Shown: in pieces, positions 8,139 to 17,657 of the stretch
Layout: the number at the start of each line of letters is the position of its first letter
Numbering within the stretch: position 1 is the stretch's first letter
Assembly: GCF_001563265.1 (NCBI RefSeq)
Contig: NZ_CP005084.1
Coordinates: 442,001-506,000 of the forward strand
Reading direction: 5' to 3'
Origin: Sphingobium sp. TKS
Lineage (GTDB): Bacteria; Pseudomonadota; Alphaproteobacteria; Sphingomonadales; Sphingomonadaceae
Length of the DNA: 64,000 bases
Translations under genes and position numbers: made by a program
The notes under the pieces: model-generated
The model's input: only the letters and a program-made list of their open reading frames with translations
Databases searched by the model: none
Told to the model about the DNA's origin: nothing

Positions 8139-10367
8139 TCAGAACCGGAACGTCAGGTCAGCGCCATAAGTGCGGGGCGCGCCATAGGAACCGCGAAAAC
8201 CCGTGCCGGACGCCACGACGTCATCGAAATAGCGCTCCCGGAACAGATTATTGACCCAGAAGCCGGCCGACCATCGGCCACCATCCGGCTCGTAGCCGAT
8301 ACGTGCGTTGACCAGATGATAGGCCTTCTGCCGCAGAACTTCGGTCGACGGGTTTGCAATGAAATCGAATTTATAGCTGCCCTTGTAGGAATAGGCGATG
8401 TTGACCGGCACTTTTGCGTTACCGACCGGGATCGAATAGTTGACCGACGCATAGGCAGAAAAGGCCGGCGCCCGAAGCAGGCTTTCCCCATCCGCATCAT
8501 AGGGAATATCGATCATGCCTGGCCCGGAACCGCCCGGTTGCAAGGCGCGGAACACCTTCGCGGTGGCTAGGTCATAGTTGCGATATTCCGAATGCTGCCA
8601 GGCAAAGCCGCCCGAGAAGGTCAGGTCGCGCGTGACGTTCCAGGTCAGATCGGCGTCGACACCATAAAGACGCGCATTCGCCGCATTCTGCGTGATGATG
8701 ACCGCACTGCCCTCGGTCGCGGCGCGAGACACCTGAAGATCCTTATAGTCATAATAATAGCTGGACAAGGTCAGGCGGACCTTACGGTCAAAGAGGCTGC
8801 TCTTGAGCCCCACCTCGTACATGTCGAGCACTTCCGGATTGACCGGCGCCAATCCGCCATAGGGATAATTATAACCGCCACTCTTAAAGCCGCGCGCAAA
8901 CTTTGCATAAAGCATCGAGTCAGCGAAACTATATTCAAGGGTCGCGGTAGGCGTGAACTTCGACCAGGATGCCTCATCCGAATTAGAGGGCGAGACGGTG
9001 GGAATGCCGTTATAGTTGGAGGGGGTCAAGCTGACCGCCTTCTTATCCTTCGTGTAGCGGCCACCCACGACCAGTTTCAATGCGTCGGACACCTTCCAGC
9101 CCAACTGCCCAAAACCGGCATAGGAAGTTGTCTTGACGAACTGATGCCCCTGCGAGAAGAGACGGGATCCGTTGTCGATGAAGATATCATAGCCGGTCTT
9201 GTCGTTGAAGTAGTAAAGACCGGCGATCCATTCGATCGGCCCGTCATTATCTGAACTGATCTGCAATTCCTGAGCGAAGGTCTTGGTTTTCTCCTTTACG
9301 AATGCGTCGACCAGAATTGCACTGGTGCCGTCACCATCGAAACTCAGGACATTGTTGAGATCGGCATAGGTGGTGATCGAGGACAGCCGAGCTCCCCCCA
9401 GATCGATGCCCAGATCAAACTCGCCAGCGAACTCGCGCTTCTTGATCGATCGATCGACCTGGCTCGACACTTGCTTGATGCCCACGCCCGTCGTCCCGCC
9501 CCGAACGATACCGGTATGATATTGCAGCGGACCCAGCGCGACCGTGTCATTGCCCGCCTCATCATTCTGACGCCAATAGCTGAGCGTCAGATTGGCGTCG
9601 ACCGTGCCATTGTCGAACCGCGCCTTGCCGCGAACGGCAGACATATTCTTGTCGTCCCATTCGCGCCGGCCGCGCGGATCGATGTTGGTGGCGAAACCGT
9701 CATGCTGGTCGGTCATGCCCGCGATGCGGATGCCGAAGCTGTCGGAAATCGGCATATTGCCCATCGCCTGCACCGTCAGATGGTTGTAATTGCCATATCC
9801 GGCCTTGAACATGCCTTCAGCCTGGTCGCTCACCTCATTGGTGATCACCCGGATGGCGCCCGCCGATGCATTGCGACCGAACAAAACGCCCTGCGGCCCC
9901 TTGAGAACCTCGACGCGCTGCACGTCGAACAGGTCGAGCGAAATCGCGGTCTGCCGCGAAATATAGCGCCCGTCGACATAGGTTGCGACGCTCGGATCGA
10001 AGCCGTTCTGCAACAGGCGGCTGCCGACGCCGCGGATGAAGGGCTGGACGTTCGGACCCGTATTGTTGATGATCAGCGAGGGGGTCGCGACCTGAATGGC
10101 CTGAACGTTCGCGATGCCCGCCTTGGCCAGAGTATCCCCGCTGAAGGCGGAAATCGCGACCGGCACGCTCATCATGCTTTCGCTGCGACGCTGCGCAGTC
10201 ACGACGATGTCCCCGACATTCGGTTCGGCCGCCTGCGGCGCATCCGCCTGTGTCCCTGCCGCCTGGGCCATCGCCGCTACCGGCAATGCAGCCATGACGA
10301 TCGGAACAAGCGCCACCCCGGCGCGTGCCATCATCAACCTGCTGCCCATATTCCTGCGTCCTGTCAT
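8139..10367 (-). CDS. TonB-dependent receptor between two sulfatases
   Basis: The 742-residue outer-membrane receptor probably imports the sulfated or desulfated substrate handled by the flanking sulfatases. A signal peptide (about residues 1-35) is followed by 'GDIVVTAQRRSESMMSVPVA', plug motifs 'VDGRYISRQTAISLDLFDVQ' and 'VEVLKGPQGVLFGRNASAGA', and a 22-strand-type barrel ending 'GSYGAPRTYGADLTFRF' with the terminal Phe typical of barrel proteins. The ATG at 10367 is preferred because GGAGAGG lies just upstream; an upstream in-frame codon at 10430 adds a non-signal extension. It sits 77 bases before sulfatase 1 and 90 bases after sulfatase 2, all in one direction. Confidence 0.93.
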   Translation of the reverse strand: MTGRRNMGSRLMMARAGVALVPIVMAALPVAAMAQAAGTQADAPQAAEPNVGDIVVTAQRRSESMMSVPVAISAFSGDTLAKAGIANVQAIQVATPSLIINNTGPNVQPFIRGVGSRLLQNGFDPSVATYVDGRYISRQTAISLDLFDVQRVEVLKGPQGVLFGRNASAGAIRVITNEVSDQAEGMFKAGYGNYNHLTVQAMGNMPISDSFGIRIAGMTDQHDGFATNIDPRGRREWDDKNMSAVRGKARFDNGTVDANLTLSYWRQNDEAGNDTVALGPLQYHTGIVRGGTTGVGIKQVSSQVDRSIKKREFAGEFDLGIDLGGARLSSITTYADLNNVLSFDGDGTSAILVDAFVKEKTKTFAQELQISSDNDGPIEWIAGLYYFNDKTGYDIFIDNGSRLFSQGHQFVKTTSYAGFGQLGWKVSDALKLVVGGRYTKDKKAVSLTPSNYNGIPTVSPSNSDEASWSKFTPTATLEYSFADSMLYAKFARGFKSGGYNYPYGGLAPVNPEVLDMYEVGLKSSLFDRKVRLTLSSYYYDYKDLQVSRAATEGSAVIITQNAANARLYGVDADLTWNVTRDLTFSGGFAWQHSEYRNYDLATAKVFRALQPGGSGPGMIDIPYDADGESLLRAPAFSAYASVNYSIPVGNAKVPVNIAYSYKGSYKFDFIANPSTEVLRQKAYHLVNARIGYEPDGGRWSAGFWVNNLFRERYFDDVVASGTGFRGSYGAPRTYGADLTFRF

Positions 10368-10457
10368 TGTCCTCTCCTCCCTCTTGGCCGCATATCGCGG
10401 CTTTTCGTCACAAGACGTCCGACGTGCCAAAACGCGCTGACGTCTGTGTTGCTTTGC

Positions 10458-12839
10458 CTAATTCTCCATGTCGAAGGTGACGCTCTTGAGCTCACCGCCG
10501 AATTTGCTGTTCGCGATCGTATAATCCTTGTTCACCGGCGAGAGGCTGTCCTGCCCGACATCGAACCCCTCATAGAGCGAGATGCGGGCGAACAGCGTCG
10601 CGTCGATCCGGCCGGAACCCACCTGCTGCCCGTCGGCATAGAGCGTCATCGTGCCGCCCGAACCACCCTTGGGCTGATCGGTCTTGAAAACGGCCTTGAG
10701 TTGATGATCGCCCGGCGCCAGCGCCTGACCGCCGCGCACCTGATATTGCCGCTGGCCGATGGCATTATAGTGAAAGACGGGCACGCCCTTGTCGAGATAG
10801 AGGGCATAACCACCGAATTTGCCGCCCTGCGTCACGATCACGCCGTTAGTATCGGCATTCTGCAAAGCCATGTCGGCGGTGATGGTGTAGCTGTGCCCGA
10901 TCGTTTCCGGTGCGGCGCGCGGCGGCACACGGGTCAGGCCGGGCTTGTAGGTGAAGCTGGTCCGAGTTCCCCGCAGGCTGGGAACACCGGCCGCACCTTC
11001 GGTCGCGCTATGGATCGGCAGGATCTTGTTGCGTGCCGCTTCGGCCCAGAAAATCTGCTGCATCTCGCGCAGCTTCTTGGGGTTGGATTTGGCCAGATCC
11101 TTCGACTGGGAATAGTCCTCCGCAACATGGTAAAGTTCCCAGTTGCGATCATTGGGATCGGTGGTGCCGACCGTCTTGAAAAATTCCCAGGGCGCGTTGG
11201 TAGGCGTCGTGCCCGCCCACCAGCCGTCATGATAGATGCCCAGATTCTGCATGATCTCGAATACCTGGGTGTGGCGCTGCGACGGCGCGGCGGGCGCGGT
11301 ATAGGTGTAAGCCATGGAAATGCCGTCGATCGGCATCTGCTGCACACCATTCAGAACCGCAGGAGCCTGTACGCCCGCCGCGTCGAGAATGGTCGGTACA
11401 ATGTCGGTCACATAATGGAACTGCGACCGTAATGTGCCGACATCCTTGATCCTTGCCGGCCATGAGATGATCATTCCATCACGCAGCCCGCCAAAGTGAG
11501 AAGCGGTCTGCTTATAATATTGGAACGGGGTGTTCATCGCCCAACCCCAGCCGGTCGGATAATTATTATAGGCTTCCGGCCCGCCAATCTTGTCGATATT
11601 CTGAACCAAGTCTTCGAAAGGCTCGGCATATTGGTTGATGAAGGCCTGTTCGTAGAGCGAACCCTGCTTGGCGCCTTCGCCGCTGGCGCCATTATCGCCC
11701 TGCACAAAGACGATCATCGTGTTGTCGAGCTGCCCTTCGGCCTTCAGATGATCGATCACCCGGCCAATCTGCGCGTCGGCATAGGCCAACTCGGCGGCAT
11801 AGGCCTCCATCAGGCGTGAAAACACCTTCTTCCTCTCCGGCGGCAGCGACGACCAGGCCGGAATGAAGGCAGGTCGCGGCGTCAGCTTCGCGTCGGCGGG
11901 AATGACGCCCAGCTTCTTCTGGCGCGCGAAGCTCTGTTCGCGCATCAAGTCCCACCCCTGATCGAACTGCCCGCGGAACTTGGCGAGCCATTCGGCCGGC
12001 GCCTGATGCGGGGCATGGGTACTGCCGGTGGCGTAATAGATAAAGAACGGGCGGTCGGGCGCCAGTTGCTTCTGCTGATCGATCCAGGCGATCGCATGGT
12101 CGGCCAAATCCCGATCCAATATATAGGCCGGATCATTGTGCGGCGGCTCGACCGGCGTCGTGCCGTTCATCAGCGATGGCGCGAACTGGTCCGTGTCGGC
12201 ACCAATGAAGCCGTAATAATATTCGAAACCCTGCTGTGTCGGCCAGCGGTCGAACGGCCCGGCCTGGCTTTCTTCCCATTCGGGGACGAGGTGCCACTTG
12301 CCGATTGCTGCGGTCATATAACCGTTCTGTTTCAGCATCTCGGCGACGGTGCCCGCCGATTTGGGCATGACGCTGGTATAGCCTTCATAGCCTGTCGGCG
12401 CGTTGGTGACGGTCCCCATGCCGACCGCATGTTCGTTGCGCCCCGTCAGCAGCGCGGCGCGGCTCGCCGAACAGATCGCCGCATTATTATATTGCGTATA
12501 GCGCAGCCCGCGCTGCCCCAAGGCATCGAAGGTCGGCGTGGGGACCGGACCGCCATAGGCGCTCGAAGCACCATAACCCACATCGTCGGTCAGGATCAGG
12601 ATAACATTGGGCGCGCCCTTGGGCGCCTGGGGCTGCCTCGGCCAACTCGGCTTCGTGCCCGCAGCGACCCGCCCCGCGAATTGCGACGAGGGCATTTGCG
12701 GCTGTGGCATCACGGTCTGGGCAAGGAGCGATGCAGGCAGAAGAGCAACAGCGGCGCCCGAAGCGGCCAACGCCACCCGGCGTCGCCACATCCTGCGCGA
12801 CGCGATGTTCGCGCCGGTCACTCGATCGGATTGCCACAT
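10458..12839 (-). CDS. Periplasmic arylsulfatase-type sulfatase (2)
   Basis: The 793-residue sulfatase is paralogous to the one at 5773-8061 throughout its length. It has 'VILILTDDVGYGASS', 'CSASRAALLTGRNEHAVGMG' as the formylglycine motif (again Ala at the usual Pro position), 'AAIGKWHLVPEWEESQ', 'GSTHAPHQAP' and 'VQGDNGASGEG'. The N-terminal region contains twin arginines (SRRMWRRRVAL) before a hydrophobic stretch ending 'LLAQ', so Tat export is possible but not certain. The ATG at 12839 is chosen with GGGAGAG nine bases upstream; a TTG six bases earlier is an alternative. It is the first gene of the operon, whose promoter region contains the palindrome at 13057-13070. Confidence 0.92.
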   Translation of the reverse strand: MWQSDRVTGANIASRRMWRRRVALAASGAAVALLPASLLAQTVMPQPQMPSSQFAGRVAAGTKPSWPRQPQAPKGAPNVILILTDDVGYGASSAYGGPVPTPTFDALGQRGLRYTQYNNAAICSASRAALLTGRNEHAVGMGTVTNAPTGYEGYTSVMPKSAGTVAEMLKQNGYMTAAIGKWHLVPEWEESQAGPFDRWPTQQGFEYYYGFIGADTDQFAPSLMNGTTPVEPPHNDPAYILDRDLADHAIAWIDQQKQLAPDRPFFIYYATGSTHAPHQAPAEWLAKFRGQFDQGWDLMREQSFARQKKLGVIPADAKLTPRPAFIPAWSSLPPERKKVFSRLMEAYAAELAYADAQIGRVIDHLKAEGQLDNTMIVFVQGDNGASGEGAKQGSLYEQAFINQYAEPFEDLVQNIDKIGGPEAYNNYPTGWGWAMNTPFQYYKQTASHFGGLRDGMIISWPARIKDVGTLRSQFHYVTDIVPTILDAAGVQAPAVLNGVQQMPIDGISMAYTYTAPAAPSQRHTQVFEIMQNLGIYHDGWWAGTTPTNAPWEFFKTVGTTDPNDRNWELYHVAEDYSQSKDLAKSNPKKLREMQQIFWAEAARNKILPIHSATEGAAGVPSLRGTRTSFTYKPGLTRVPPRAAPETIGHSYTITADMALQNADTNGVIVTQGGKFGGYALYLDKGVPVFHYNAIGQRQYQVRGGQALAPGDHQLKAVFKTDQPKGGSGGTMTLYADGQQVGSGRIDATLFARISLYEGFDVGQDSLSPVNKDYTIANSKFGGELKSVTFDMEN

Positions 12840-13056
12840 GGTCAACGTCTCTCCCTCATCTCATTTTCAATGTCCGGAAGCGGCGGCAAATTATCGATGC
12901 CCCCGGATCGGGGATGGGATTGAAGGCAGGCATATGAAGCGCGCATTCAGACCCTCTCCTGCTGCATGACCGGCCCTGCAGGCCGCCTTTCTTATGCAAA
13001 CGGACAGCGGCACGGCGAACAACAGCAACCGTCAGCCAGTCTCGCTGGAGACATAC

Positions 13057-13070
13057 CTAATCTCTATTAG
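13057..13070. promoter_or_regulatory. Palindromic operator CTAAT-N4-ATTAG (site 1)
   Basis: A perfect CTAAT-CTCT-ATTAG palindrome stands 218 bases upstream of sulfatase 2 and downstream of the TetR gene. On the minus strand a TTGCAT lies just upstream of it, so it probably overlaps the operon promoter. It is one member of the repeated family described under findings. Confidence 0.6.
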
Positions 13071-13195
13071 ATTTTAATGCAAGTGTTACATAATTTTTTC
13101 CGTTATGCGCGGCGGATTTTCTGGCCCCGGCCATCCGTTCAACGCAGTGCAGGAGCCTTTCCCAGCACCGCCATGTCACGCGGAAAATCCCGTCA

Positions 13196-13846
13196 TCACC
13201 CCCGAAAGGGCAGTTCAAGCGCCACGCTGATCTGGTCGAGAGTATCGGCAAGGGCCGCTTCCAGTTGCCCCTTCCCTCCACCCGGAATCGCGAAGGATTT
13301 ATGGTTGACGAGGACTGTGAGGAAACACATCACACCTGTCACGAGACGGCGTACGATGACTTCTTCGGGGAGAAAGGCCAACCGCTCGCGAATCAGCTTC
13401 TGAACGTGGAAGAGGTGCAATGGCACAGGCGGCTCTGGCGGATCGGTGAGTGGCCCCAACGGTGGCCGATAGCGGAAAAGATATTGCGTCAGAAATTCCG
13501 CGTAGTTGTACCGGCCATCCGCATCGGTCAGTTCGAGATGAGGAAGGCAGATGACCTCCATCAAGGTCCGGATATCGCCCAAAAGGCCGTTTTTCTCCGC
13601 CCGCTCCAGCATTTTCCCGCGCTGCTCCTCCATTTGAAGCATGCGGTGGGTGAACAGGCTTTCGAGCAACTCGTCCTTGCCGCCGAAATGATATTGGACG
13701 CTCGACATATTCGACAGGCCGGCCGCCGTGGAGATTTCCCGAAGCGAAGTGCCCTCGATCCCCTGGCGCGCGAAAAGCCGCTCCGCCGCGCCCAGAATAC
13801 GCTCTTTCGTCCTGTCACTTTTCGCCACGCGCACCGGCACCCTCAC
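13196..13846 (-). CDS. TetR-family transcriptional regulator (1)
   Basis: The 216-residue repressor-type protein has an N-terminal helix-turn-helix, 'RILGAAERLFARQGIEGTSL' followed by 'REISTAAGLSNMSSVQYHFG', then a ligand-binding domain with 'LPHLELTDADGRYNYAEFLT'. That last feature is closely matched in the second TetR at 18462-19139 ('LPQLDLQDADGNHSYASFLS'), so the two belong to one subfamily. The gene is divergent from the PQQ dehydrogenase and upstream of the sulfatase operon, with CTAAT-N4-(A/G)TTAG sites on both sides. It likely controls these neighbours in response to a pathway compound. The start is uncertain: several GTG codons lie between 13846 and 13828 and there is no strong ribosome binding site. 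Confidence 0.88.
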   Translation of the reverse strand: MRVPVRVAKSDRTKERILGAAERLFARQGIEGTSLREISTAAGLSNMSSVQYHFGGKDELLESLFTHRMLQMEEQRGKMLERAEKNGLLGDIRTLMEVICLPHLELTDADGRYNYAEFLTQYLFRYRPPLGPLTDPPEPPVPLHLFHVQKLIRERLAFLPEEVIVRRLVTGVMCFLTVLVNHKSFAIPGGGKGQLEAALADTLDQISVALELPFRG

Positions 13847-13973
13847 TTCGAAAGGCGAACTGACCTCCGCTTACCATCCATCCGCCAGCCCTTCCCGCCT
13901 TGCAAGCCGGAATGAGCCGCTCAGCCGGATTGACGCAGAAGCAGTGTTGACAATCTGTCCGGCAAAAATCAAT

Positions 13974-13987
13974 CTAATTTACGTTAG
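13974..13987. promoter_or_regulatory. Palindromic operator CTAAT-N4-GTTAG (site 2)
   Basis: CTAAT-TTAC-GTTAG lies between the divergent TetR gene and the PQQ dehydrogenase, 57 bases before the latter's GTG. It is followed by GCAAAT, as in several other members. It has one mismatch to the perfect palindrome. Confidence 0.6.
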
Positions 13988-14043
13988 GCAAATCGACGGC
14001 CGATCCCGCCTTCTCAAGAAGAATTAGACTGGAGAGCAGCAAG

Positions 14044-16416
14044 GTGAAAGTGAATGAGCTCAGGCGGGAGAGGCGGCCCAGCGTGCGTCATGAAGGCGCG
14101 GCACTCCGCATTGGCAGTTTGCTCGGCACGATCCTGCTTGCCTTGTTCGGTTTCGCCATGCTGGCGGGTGGGATCATGCTCATCGGCGTCGGCGGATCAG
14201 CCTATTATGCGGCAGCGGGCATATTCATGGTGGCCGCAGCGTGGCTGCGCCTGCGGAACAGCCGGTGGGGCAAGCCCGTCTACGCGGCCTTTCTGCTGCT
14301 GACGCTTCTGTGGACATATTGGGAAACAGGCGGAACGGGATGGGGACTGCTGCCCAGGTTGCCGTTGCCGCTGCTGTTCGGTCTCCTCTTCCTCCCTCGG
14401 CACATAAACGACAGGCTGTCGCGGCGGCCCGCATTGACCGGCGCCGTGGCGACGGGCGTGCTCGCGGCGGGCGTCCTGACAATCATGCTCTGGCCCGAGA
14501 CAAGCGCGCCATCGCAGGCAGAGCCTGTGGGCGGTCGGGTCACAGACGCCTCCTGGCAATATTTCGGCGGCGATCTTTCCGGCACCCGCTTCAGCACGGC
14601 CGACCAGATCACGCCCGCCAATGTCAGCGGCCTCAAGGTCGCCTGGACCTACAGCACCGGCGCGATCAACGAAGTCGGCAAGGGCGGCATGCAGGCGACA
14701 CCGATCAAGGTCGGTGAAGCACTCTACATCTGCACCGGCTTCAACGACATTGTGGCGCTCGACGCCGAGACGGGGCGGCAAATCTGGCGCCATGCTTCCG
14801 GAACGGACCTCACAGGGGTCAAGAGCGCGGGCTGCCGAGGCGTTGCCTATTATAAAACCCCCGGCGGCGTGGGCGAATGCGCCGAACGGATCATCACCAA
14901 CACCGTCGATGCCCGGCTGCTGGCGGTCGACCGCTTCACCGGGCAGTCATGCCAAGACTTTGGACGGAATGGCGAAATCTCCCTGCTGACGGGCATGGCC
15001 GTGGACATAAAAGGCTATTATTATCCGACCTCCGCTCCCACCATTGCACGCGGCAAGATCATCCTTGGCGGCTGGGTGACGGACAATCAATATTGGGGCG
15101 AACCATCGGGCGCGATCCGCGCCTTTGACGCGCGGACCGGCGCATTCCAGTGGGCGTTCGACATCGGCCGGCCCCATGACCATGGCCAGCCGACGGGCGG
15201 CAAGACCTATACGCGCTCGACACCCAATAGCTGGGGACCGATGAGCGCCGACGAGGCGCTGGGGCTGGTCTACGCCCCGCTCGGCAATCCGACGCCTGAC
15301 TATTATGGCGCGCGGCGCCGCCCCTTTGATGAGCAATATGGCACGTCAGTGGTGGCGATCGATCTCGAAACCGGCGCTTCGCGCTGGGTGTTCCAGACCG
15401 TCCACCATGATCTGTGGGACTATGACGTCCCCGCGCAGCCCACGCTGATCGATATCGACATCGGCGGCAAACCCCGCAAGGCGCTGCTTGCGCCGACCAA
15501 GCGGGGCGCGATCTTCCTCCTCGACCGCGAAACCGGCAAGCCGATCGCGCCTGTGACCGAACGGCCAGTGCCTCAGACCGGCACCGTGCTGGGCGAACGC
15601 TTGTCGCCGACCCAGCCCTTCTCCAGCCTGGCCTCACTGATCGGCGAACCGCTGAGCGAGGCGCGCATGTGGGGCCTGACCCCGTTTGACCAGCTATGGT
15701 GCCGGATCAAATTCAGGGAGGCGCGTTATGAGGGGATTTTCACCCCTCCGGGCCTTACGCCATCCATCACCTATCCCGGCTATCTGGGCGGCACCAACTG
15801 GGGTGGCCTGACCGTGGACAAGCGCACGGGCCGGCTGATCGTCAACATGAGCCATGTGCCAAATTACACCCGTCTGATCCCACGCAGGCAGGCTGACGCG
15901 ATGGGCGTGGAACCGGTCCACCCCGGCGGCAAGGGGAATTTCGCCGTCATGGCGCAGATGGGCACCCCCTATGCGGCCGCCAGCAAGCCTTTCCTTTCGC
16001 CCTTGGGCGTGCCGTGCAACCAGCCGCCCTTCGGCCGGATCGCTTCCATCGACATCCGCACGGGCAAGATGCTGTGGGCCGAGACGCTGGGCACGACGCG
16101 CGACGCGGGGCCGTTTGGCGTCGCCTCCCACCTGCCGCTGCGGACGGGCATGCCCAATACGGGCGGACCGATCTCGACCGCCGGAGGGCTGACCTTCATC
16201 GGCGCGACGCAGGACCGAGCGATCCGCGCCTTCCAGAGCCGGACAGGGCGCCTGCTGTGGACCGCGCGCCTGCCCGCTGGCGGACAGGCGACGCCGATGA
16301 CCTACCTATCCGCGCGCAGCGGGCGGCAGTTCGTCGTCATCTCGGCCGGAGGAAACAAGCTGCTGGGCAGCAAATTGGGCGATCAGATCGTCGCCTTTGC
16401 CCTCCCCAGCAAATAG
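14044..16416 (+). CDS. Membrane-bound PQQ-dependent dehydrogenase (glucose/quinate dehydrogenase family)
   Basis: The 790-residue quinoprotein oxidises an alcohol, sugar or polyol in the periplasm and passes electrons to ubiquinone. About five transmembrane helices occupy residues 20-155 (e.g. 'LLGTILLALFGFAMLAGGIM'). A PQQ beta-propeller follows from 'SWQYFGGDLSGTRFSTADQI'. Typical motifs are 'LKVAWTYSTG', 'GRQIWRH', 'HHDLWDYDVPAQPTLIDI' with the presumed catalytic Asp, 'GAIFLLDRETGKPI', 'YLGGTNWGG' and 'GGLTFIGATQD'. GGAGAG seven bases upstream supports the GTG start at 14044. The substrate is unknown; next to sulfatases and terpenoid-type enzymes it could oxidise a released alcohol. No PQQ biosynthesis genes are in the window. 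A strong hairpin follows the stop. Confidence 0.9.
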   Translation: MKVNELRRERRPSVRHEGAALRIGSLLGTILLALFGFAMLAGGIMLIGVGGSAYYAAAGIFMVAAAWLRLRNSRWGKPVYAAFLLLTLLWTYWETGGTGWGLLPRLPLPLLFGLLFLPRHINDRLSRRPALTGAVATGVLAAGVLTIMLWPETSAPSQAEPVGGRVTDASWQYFGGDLSGTRFSTADQITPANVSGLKVAWTYSTGAINEVGKGGMQATPIKVGEALYICTGFNDIVALDAETGRQIWRHASGTDLTGVKSAGCRGVAYYKTPGGVGECAERIITNTVDARLLAVDRFTGQSCQDFGRNGEISLLTGMAVDIKGYYYPTSAPTIARGKIILGGWVTDNQYWGEPSGAIRAFDARTGAFQWAFDIGRPHDHGQPTGGKTYTRSTPNSWGPMSADEALGLVYAPLGNPTPDYYGARRRPFDEQYGTSVVAIDLETGASRWVFQTVHHDLWDYDVPAQPTLIDIDIGGKPRKALLAPTKRGAIFLLDRETGKPIAPVTERPVPQTGTVLGERLSPTQPFSSLASLIGEPLSEARMWGLTPFDQLWCRIKFREARYEGIFTPPGLTPSITYPGYLGGTNWGGLTVDKRTGRLIVNMSHVPNYTRLIPRRQADAMGVEPVHPGGKGNFAVMAQMGTPYAAASKPFLSPLGVPCNQPPFGRIASIDIRTGKMLWAETLGTTRDAGPFGVASHLPLRTGMPNTGGPISTAGGLTFIGATQDRAIRAFQSRTGRLLWTARLPAGGQATPMTYLSARSGRQFVVISAGGNKLLGSKLGDQIVAFALPSK

Positions 16417-16425
16417 GATGGCAGC

Positions 16426-16454
16426 CTGCCCGCCGCCGGCGAGGCGGCGGGCAG
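16426..16454. terminator. Convergent hairpin between PQQ dehydrogenase and thiolase
   Basis: A perfect 12-base-pair stem, CTGCCCGCCGCC at 16426-16437 and its complement at 16443-16454, has a five-base loop. It lies between two convergent genes that end at 16416 and 16462. There is no long T tract on either side, so it may act as a terminator or as an RNA-stabilising 3' hairpin. Confidence 0.6.
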
Positions 16455-16461
16455 AAGGCTT

Positions 16462-17646
16462 TCAATCGATCACCCGCTCGATGACCATGGCGATCCCCTG
16501 CCCGCCGCCGATGCACATGGTGACAAGGCCATAGCGCCCCGCAATCCGCTCCAGCTCATAGAGAGCCTTGACCGTCAAAATCGCGCCCGTCGCACCGACC
16601 GGATGGCCGAGCGAAATGCCGGACCCGTTGGGATTGACCTTCTCGGGATCGAAGCCGAGCAGATGGGCGACGGCACAGGCCTGCGCCGCAAAGGCTTCGT
16701 TCGATTCGATGACATCGACCTGATCGAGCGTCACGCCAGCCCGCTCCAGCGCGATCGGCACGGCCTTGACCGGCCCGATGCCCATGCGATCGGGCTGGAC
16801 CCCGGCATGGCCCCATCCCAATATTCTGGCTCTGGGCTTCAACCCCTTTTCCCTGACCGCCGCCTGCGAGGCGAGGACCAGCGCCGCCGCGCCGTCATTG
16901 ATGCCGGACGCATTGCCCGCCGTGACCGTGCCACCCTTCTGGAACACGGCCTTGAGCTTGCCCATATCCTCCACATTCGCGCCACCGCGGACATGCTCGT
17001 CCGTGTCGAACAGCTGCACGCCCTTGCGGTTCCTGATCTCGACGGGCAGTATCTGCTCCCTGAAGCGTCCTTCCGCCTGCGCAGTCGCCGCGCGCTGGTG
17101 GCTGAGCACCGCCAGTTCGTCCTGCATGTCCCGTGTGATATGATGGTCGGCGGCCACATTCTCCGCCGTCACGCCCATATGCATGCCTTCGAACGGGTCG
17201 GACAGCACAGCCGTCAACGCGTCAACCATAGCGACATCGCCCATTTTCTGTCCGAAGCGCGCCGCAGCCATATGATAGGGCGAGCGCGTCATCGATTCGG
17301 CGCCCCCGGCCACGGCAATGCCGCATTCCCCCAGCGCGATCATCTGCGCGGCGGAAATAATGGCCTGGACACCCGATCCGCACAGCCGGTTGAGCGTCAG
17401 CGCGGGCGCTTCGACAGGCACGCCTGCCCCAACCGCTGCGACGCGGGCGAGATAGGCATCCTTGGGTTCGCTGGGAATGACATTGCCCATGACGACATGC
17501 TGCACGGCATCCGGCACCAGCCCCGCGCGCCGGACGGCCTCCGCGATGACCAGCGTGCCAAGACGAGCGGGCGGAATATCCTTCAGGCTGCCGCCGAAAT
17601 CGCCGATGGCGGTGCGAACGCCCGACAATATGTAGATCGGTTCCAT
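16462..17646 (-). CDS. Acetyl-CoA acetyltransferase (thiolase) (1)
   Basis: The 394-residue thiolase cleaves 3-ketoacyl-CoA with CoA, or condenses two acyl-CoA units. The acylated Cys is in 'LTLNRLCGSGVQAIISAAQM', the catalytic His in 'NPNGSGISLGHPVGATGA' and the second Cys in 'MCIGGGQG'; 'VIESNEAFAAQ' is also conserved. The length is that of the acetyl-CoA acetyltransferase group. The ATG at 17646 is chosen because GGAGAG lies just before it; a GTG at 17661 overlaps the SDR stop. It is last in the tetR-SDR-thiolase operon. A paralogue at 39327-40505 shares most motifs. With the SDR it would perform the last two steps of a beta-oxidation round. Confidence 0.93.
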   Translation of the reverse strand: MEPIYILSGVRTAIGDFGGSLKDIPPARLGTLVIAEAVRRAGLVPDAVQHVVMGNVIPSEPKDAYLARVAAVGAGVPVEAPALTLNRLCGSGVQAIISAAQMIALGECGIAVAGGAESMTRSPYHMAAARFGQKMGDVAMVDALTAVLSDPFEGMHMGVTAENVAADHHITRDMQDELAVLSHQRAATAQAEGRFREQILPVEIRNRKGVQLFDTDEHVRGGANVEDMGKLKAVFQKGGTVTAGNASGINDGAAALVLASQAAVREKGLKPRARILGWGHAGVQPDRMGIGPVKAVPIALERAGVTLDQVDVIESNEAFAAQACAVAHLLGFDPEKVNPNGSGISLGHPVGATGAILTVKALYELERIAGRYGLVTMCIGGGQGIAMVIERVID

Positions 17647-17657
17647 AATCTCTCCTC

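Noticed and set aside
9471..11432. A 653-codon plus-strand open frame across the TonB receptor and sulfatase 2
   Set aside because: It is antisense to two clear genes, with no domain and no ribosome binding site.
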